From: Hemerocallis citrina
Lineage: Eukaryota; Streptophyta; Magnoliopsida; Asparagales; Asphodelaceae
Assembly: GCA_017893485.1 (NCBI GenBank)
Contig: CM030367.1
Span: forward strand, 147,239,767 to 147,303,766
DNA: 64,000 nt
Reading direction: 5' to 3'
Shown: positions 59,221 through 64,000 of the stretch, in pieces
Layout: each line of letters begins with the position of its first letter
Numbering within the stretch: the first letter of the stretch is position 1
The notes under the pieces: generated by a model
What the model saw: the letters and a program-made list of their open reading frames with translations, nothing else
What the model was told of the DNA's origin: nothing
Databases searched by the model: none
Position numbers and translations under genes: made by a program

Positions 59221-60407
59221 GTGTCTCCTCCGGAATTCCTTGGGTTCGTCGTCAGCCAGCGCTGCATAGAGGCAAACGCTGAGAAAATCCAGGCCACTAT
59301 CGACATGGCCCCTCCCAAAAATGTTAAAGAGGTTCAGCGCCTAACGGGGAGGCTGGCGGCCATCGGCCACTTTCTCTCAAAATCTGGGGAGAAGTCACTC
59401 TCCTTCTTCAAGGCTCTCCGAGGAGCAAAAGGTTTCGAGTGGGGGGACACCCAGCAACAGGCATTCGAACAACTGAAGTCCTATCTTGCCAACCCTCCAC
59501 TCCTGAGTAAACCCCAATCTGGCGAATCACTCCAGCTGTACCTCTCAGCCTCGGATAACACCCTCAGTGCCATTCTCGTTCGGGAGGATGACAGCATCCA
59601 GAAGCCTCTCTACTACGTAAGCAAAGTCTTGCTTTCGGCGGAAACCAGATATGCTAAAATGGAGAAGGTGGCATACGCACTTGTGATGGCCGTGCGAAAT
59701 CTTCGCCCTTATTTCCAAGCCCACTCTGTTCAGGTCCTCACAGACCAGCCTCTTAAAAAGCTGACCTTCACAAGCCCAAAACATCCGGCCGCTTGGTCAA
59801 GTGGTCGATCGAGCCGAGTCAGTATGAAATTAGCTACTAGCCCAGGACAACCATCAAGGGGCAGGCCCTCACTGAATTCCTCACAGAATGCACTATTTCC
59901 GAGCCATCCATCATCCAGGAGACCGACCCGATGTGGTAGGTTTATGTCGATGGCTCGTCTTGCGAGGGAGGAAGCGGAGCGGGCGTCATTCTGAAGGGTC
60001 CTGATAATTTCTTCCTTCAGTATTCTCTCCGTCTGAATTTCTCGGCTTCAAACAACAAAGTAGAATATGAAGCTATGATCGACGGGCTCACCTTAGCATG
60101 CAAGGCCAGATTCAGACACATCAAGGCCTTTAGCAACTCCCAGCTCATGGTCAACCAGATCACCAGGGAGTACGAAGCTCGAGACGCTCGAATGGTGCAG
60201 TACCTGGCGGTAGTCCATCACCTCTTGGCGTCTTTCGAATACCACTCGATAGAACGGATCCCCAGGGAACAGAATGCCCAGGCAGATTCATTATCGAAGC
60301 TCACCTTGTCATCCTTCGAAAGGCTCGACCACACCATTCTGATCGAAGTCCTCCTCAAGCCAAGCATCGACCTCCCTGAAACCTCCTGTCTCACCACTGA
60401 TCTCTAG
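59221..60407 (+). pseudogene. RNase H and archaeal-type second RNase H of Tat B
   Basis: 59221-59780: FLGFVVSQRCIEANAEKIQA, RLTGRLAAIGHFLSKSGEKS, then a gypsy RNase H with decayed active site (LYLSASDNTLSAIL, KPLYYVSKVLLSAETRY). From 59936, after a TAG and frameshift, the second RNase H: VYVDGSSCEGGSGAGVIL, VEYEAMIDGLTLA, FSNSQLMVNQITREYEARD, EQNAQADSLSKL. The D-E-D-D set has its third Asp changed (SNSQ instead of SDSQ). This duplicated RNase H defines the Tat lineage. Confidence 0.9.
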
Positions 60408-61671
60408 CCAGACAACTGGACAACGCCCATTCGAAAATTCCTTTCGGACGGTGAGCTCCCTCAAGACCGGGCCGAAGCAAGAAGGATCAGGGTCCGCTCC
60501 GAAAGATTCATCCTGATCGACGGAACGCTCTTCAACTGCTCATACACGATAGCTGATGATAGGCCCTACCTCCTTTGCCTAGCTTCTAACTAGGCCAAAC
60601 ACGCTCTGAAGGAACTGCATGAGGAGATCGACGGATATTACATGGGGAGCAGGTTGCTCGCTCGAAAGTCCCTAAATCAAGGGTACTACTGGCTGACCAT
60701 GCTGCAAGACTCCCAGGATCCAATCAAGAGGTGCGGCCCTTGGAAAAGATTCTTGTCGATGAATAGGCTCCCCCAGGCCAACCTCTGATTCCTGTCCAGT
60801 CCGAACTCCTTTGCTATATGGGGGATGGACTAGTCGGCCCCTTCCCGCAAGCAACGGGCCAAAGGAAATTTCTGGTGGTGGCCATTGAATACTTCACCAA
60901 GTGGATCGAGGCAGAACCCCTGGCCACGATCACCGAGTATCAAACTCAACAATTCTTCTGGAGGAACATCATCTGCCGATTCGGGATCCCACAGGTGCTC
61001 ATCACTGACAACGGGACCCAGTTTGCGGGTGAAAACTTTCGAAAGTTCTGCAAAGATATTGGCGTTCATCAATGCTTCTCATTGGTATGTTACCCTCAAT
61101 CAAATGGCCAAGCCGAAAATGCAAACTGCCAGATCCTAGTCAGCCTCAAAAAGCAGCTTGATAATTCACCATAGGGGCTATGGGTCGACGAGTTGCTCAG
61201 CATACTCTGGGCGCACCGAACCACTAAGAGGATCCCCATGGGCGAATCCCCATTCAACCTCACCTACGGAACTGAGGTTGTTATTCTCTAGAGATCGGCC
61301 TCCCCTCGCCCAGAATCATGGCCTTCAACAAAGAGGACAACTGTTCAGACCTTAGAGCCAATTTGGACCTCATCGATGAGGTCAGGGAAAGATCTGCCAT
61401 TCGAAGAAGCATATACCAACAAAGGATCGAGAAATTATACAACAAGAAGGTCTGCCCGATGGACATCAAACAAGGCGACCTCGTGCTTAGAAAGCTGGCG
61501 ATATCCGACCCCAGAGGAAAGCAGAAACTATCACCTAATTGGGAGGGCCCTTACAAGGTCTCCGAAGTGGCATGCCCGGGCACATACCGACTCGCAGACC
61601 TGGGGGGCAGGATAATCAAGAGGCCCTGGAATGCAGAGCACCTCATTAAGTTCCTCGAAGGAGAGGGATAA
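60408..61671 (+). pseudogene. integrase of Tat element B
   Basis: HHCC part: LHEEIDGYYMGSRLLARKSL, NQGYYWLTML, RCGPWKRFLSMN. Core from about 60826, where WGMDLVGPFP is broken by a one-base loss: GQRKFLVVAIEYFTKWIEAE, D in LITDNGTQFAGENF, E in NGQAENANC. A stop is at 61171. MGESPFNLTYGTE, then a shift near 61290. The C-terminal part (61318-61671) has YNKKVCPMDIKQGDLVLRKL, NWEGPYKV and RPWNAEHLIKFLEGEG. Confidence 0.9.
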
Positions 61672-61775
61672 ACTTATGTAACCAATCCATTGTAGCTGTC
61701 ACTTACATGCTTTCCCTTTTTTGTAAATAATAAAGTGTAATTTTGATTTCTCCTACACTTTTTAAATTTTTTCCT

Positions 61776-62340
61776 CCTATGTTAAGGGGCTCGACATTCG
61801 ACATTGACCTCGAGCCATGCCCTAGCTTTCTCAAGCTAACTGGGCTACGCGCTTGTAGTGCCTCCGAGCCACAACCCGACAACTCTCCCATGTTAAGGGG
61901 GCTCGACATTCGGCATTGACCTCGAGCCACGCCCTACCTTTCTCAATCTAACTGGGCTACGCGCTCGGCAGTGCCTCCGAGCCACAACCTGACAACTCTC
62001 CCATGTTAAGGGGGCTTAACATTCGGCATTGACCTCGAGCCATGCCCTAGCTTTCTCAAGCTATCTGGGCTATGCGCTTGACAGTACTCCCAAGCCATAA
62101 ACCAATAACTCCCCCCATGTTAAGGGGGCTCGACATTCGGCATTGACCTCGAGCCACGCCCTAGCTTTCTCAAGATAACTGGGCTACGTGCTCGGCAATG
62201 CCTCCGAGCCACAACCCGATAACTCTCCCATGTTAAAGGGGCTCAACATTTGACATTGACCTCGAGCCACGCCCTAGCTTTCTCAAGTTAACTGGGCTAC
62301 ACGCTCGATAGTGCCCCCGAGCCACAACCCCAATTAGGGC
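61776..62340. repeat. five ~113-bp tandem repeats in Tat B 3' region
   Basis: Units start at GTTAAGGGG (61781, 61892, 62005, 62119, 62232), giving spacings of 111-114. Each holds GCTCGACATTCGGCATTGAC, GAGCCACGCCCTAG and CTGGGCTACGCGCTCG. A decayed copy follows up to about 62410. Confidence 0.93.
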
Positions 62341-62539
62341 GACTCGACAGTTGACGCGGGTGTCGAGCCACTCCCTAGTTCTCTACGAAGCAGGGGGCTC
62401 GATGCTCGATTCAAGGAACAATCAACATCCTAGTTTATCCTAAGTCAAGAGGATCGGACAAATCAAATCTTATTCATAAGCGCCTTCAAAGGCTACGGTA
62501 CAATTAAGAAACGCTATAGCATTCTACCTCTACCTCTAC

Positions 62540-63106
62540 CTAAGAGTCTCTCACCAGGTCCTCCGGGCTCACAAGAGTCGTCTCGAGTCCTGCAGAATGA
62601 TTCTGCCCTCTCGCAACCTCATCCCCCATCTTGGGCGTAGCCATTGTCGACGTCCCCGCAAAGGAGCTCTGTACATCAGTGGGCCTCGCCATCTCCAGAT
62701 ACAAGGTCGGTGAGGAACCCAAAATAAGGGGACTCGTAGCTCTGGATAGCCTAACCGAGATAGTCCGTCGCCTAGCAAGACCTTCAACCTCTGAATCTCT
62801 AGCTTCTTTTCAACCACAACCTCGCAAAGAACGAACTCGGAGGTCAGTTGCCTGGTGGAAGCATCAGATAGGGACCAGTTCTTCTCGACACTTCCCCAGT
62901 CCCGATCAGCTATGGCCTTCTTCAGGCATGCCGCCTCAAAGCTAAGCTCCTTGGACTTGTTCATAAAATAGCCTATCGCAGCTTCTCAATTGAGAGCCTG
63001 CTTGCGATAGTGGACCAAGACACTCTCCTTGGACTCTAGCCTATCTCTAAGTCGACAGACCTCGGCAGAACTGAGGTCGGCACCCAGGGCCTCGTTAATC
63101 TGGCAA
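62540..63106 (-). pseudogene. antisense helical-protein gene of Tat B, downstream piece
   Basis: On the minus strand, after an acceptor TTGCCAG at 63107: INEALGADLSSAEVCRLRDR, LESKESVLVHYRKQALN, a stop, FMNKSKELSFEAACLKKAIA, VVEKKLEIQRLKVLLGDGLS. A shift near 62720 leads to MARPTDVQSSFAGTSTMATP and a stop at about 62540. Heptad-like Leu/charged pattern suggests coiled coil. The exact function of such Tat antisense ORFs is unknown. Confidence 0.6.
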
Positions 63107-63260
63107 GAGAGAAGGAAACCACACTTCACAAAAAATCCACAAGTCATAGAAGGTCGGCCAGAAGAACTATTGTATTAATTCAAAAGTTGATTACAAAAGG
63201 AGGTGGCCAGTCCGCGTTCGGCAATATAAAAATGGAAAAGAAAAAGAGAAAGTATATTAA

Positions 63261-64000
63261 CTACTTCAGAAGGGGGATTTTCACCTCTTTGTTGGCTGCC
63301 GCACCCCCCGCCTCCTTCTCCACGTGGGGGTCTCTCGGAGACTCATCTCCATTGCCCCTGGGGGTTAGCAGATGCACCGGGGGCTCCCACCCGTAGTGGA
63401 GGTGGCCGATTTTTGCCTCGGGGTAAAGGAGCAAAAAGTGCTCCTTCGCCTTGTCATACGCCTCGTCCTGGGCACTATCACCTCTTCCGAAAACTCCATG
63501 TCATCTCGTCGTACTCTGCCTGTGCCTTTCCTCGGGCCGTGGCAAGTTCACGGAGATGCTCATCCTGTTGAGAGGCGAGCTCGGCTTGGAGGGCCTGCAC
63601 CTTCCCCTGAGCGGCCGTCAGCTCGATATTCACGTCCTTCGCTTCTCAAAAGTACCGATCGGCATTCCCCTTCTCGATGTGGACCTCTTTCTCCAGGCAC
63701 CTTCTCATCTGGTCCCTGGTCATCAGCTCCTGGTTCAAAAGGAAAAGTTAGAAGATTACCTAGTACAAAAGAAAAATAAATAGACAGCAAAATCAATACT
63801 TACCACCACTTGAGCTTGAGCCCACTTCATGTGGGCCATCTCCGTGGTCTCGGTCGCCAGAACGTTCTGGTCACAGACCGTGGTGAGCTTGGCGGCCACC
63901 TCCATGGAGACTGGGCCCTCGGCTAGCAAATCTCCCTTCTTGACCGACCCGTCCGGAGCATACGGCCTCAGATCCCCCTCGCCAACCATCAGCCTGGCGT
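63261..64000 (-). pseudogene. antisense spliced gene of Tat B, exons near window end
   Basis: On the minus strand, exon 1 (64000-63803) reads VGEGDLRPYAPDGSVKKGDL and VAAKLTTVCDQNVLATETTE, ending QAQVV at GTAAGT. A 73-nt intron (about 63802-63730) ends TTTTGAACCAG. Exon 2 (63729-63261) reads ELMTRDQMRRCLEKEVHIEK, with a stop, then IELTAAQGKVQALQAELASQ and, after a shift, YDKAKEHFLLLYPEAKIGHL and VKIPLLK at TAG 63261. It resembles the antisense coiled-coil proteins ('putative gypsy type transposon' family) found after pol in Grande and Retand elements. It starts outside the window. Confidence 0.65.

Larger units (their letters stand above)
55682..64000 (+). mobile_element. Ty3/gypsy Tat-lineage retrotransposon B, cut by window edge
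   Basis: 5' LTR, PBS, gag, protease, RT, RNase H, an added archaeal-type RNase H, integrase, tandem repeats, then an antisense spliced gene; the 3' LTR lies beyond 64000. The second RNase H and the antisense gene after pol are hallmarks of Tat elements (Grande and Retand type). Base composition is clearly more GC-rich than its surroundings. Many stops; not autonomous. Confidence 0.92.

Noticed and set aside
63372..63783. Plus-strand open frames near the right end
   Set aside because: They are opposite to the antisense gene's exon, which has helical-protein character and splice sites.

Overview
This is plant nuclear DNA, almost certainly from a flowering plant. It carries chromodomain gypsy (Tekay/Del type), Athila, Tat and copia retrotransposons, CACTA, hAT and Helitron DNA transposons, and intron-containing fragments of plant genes. 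No bacterial gene, tRNA, rRNA or intact host gene was found. Nearly every coding stretch is a retroelement or transposase pseudogene with stops or frameshifts. The species cannot be told from the sequence.

Layout. 1-2240: 5' part of a Tat-like gypsy element on the minus strand (gag, PBS, LTR). 2241-3009: start of a minus-strand copia element with a very short LTR. 3014-5370: two non-autonomous Helitrons head to tail. 5371-6010 and 11856-12064: degenerate copies of an AT-rich repeat. 6014-11852: CACTA element 1, with pieces of a DEAD-box helicase gene and a katanin p80 gene. 12065-55003: one copia element split by a 38-kb nest. 55256-55377: one exon of a peroxisomal multifunctional beta-oxidation protein. 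55682-64000: plus-strand Tat element, open at the right edge, with an antisense spliced gene after pol.

The nest is resolved by target-site duplications. The copia element (TSD AATAG) was hit in its RT by a Tekay chromovirus at 15228-53464 (TSD AGTAC/GGTAC). The Tekay element was then hit four times: CACTA element 2 in its left LTR (16827-22595, TSD AGC), a solo LTR in pol (27366-31946, TSD CAACT), a hAT transposon in gag (33101-36586, TSD GTCTCGTA) and a complete Athila element in its right LTR (38506-51198, TSD ATATA). The two Tekay LTRs act as each other's empty-site control.

None of the elements looks autonomous. The most interesting points are two GT-AG intron-like segments in the Tekay gag-protease region, two CACTA elements with the same ends but different captured genes (RH37-like helicase and katanin p80; SDR, BRX1 and others), an 88-bp tandem array of three small hairpins in the solo LTR, the head-to-tail Helitron pair, and the antisense spliced gene of the right-hand Tat element. 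I saw no evidence of a new defence or enzymatic system.
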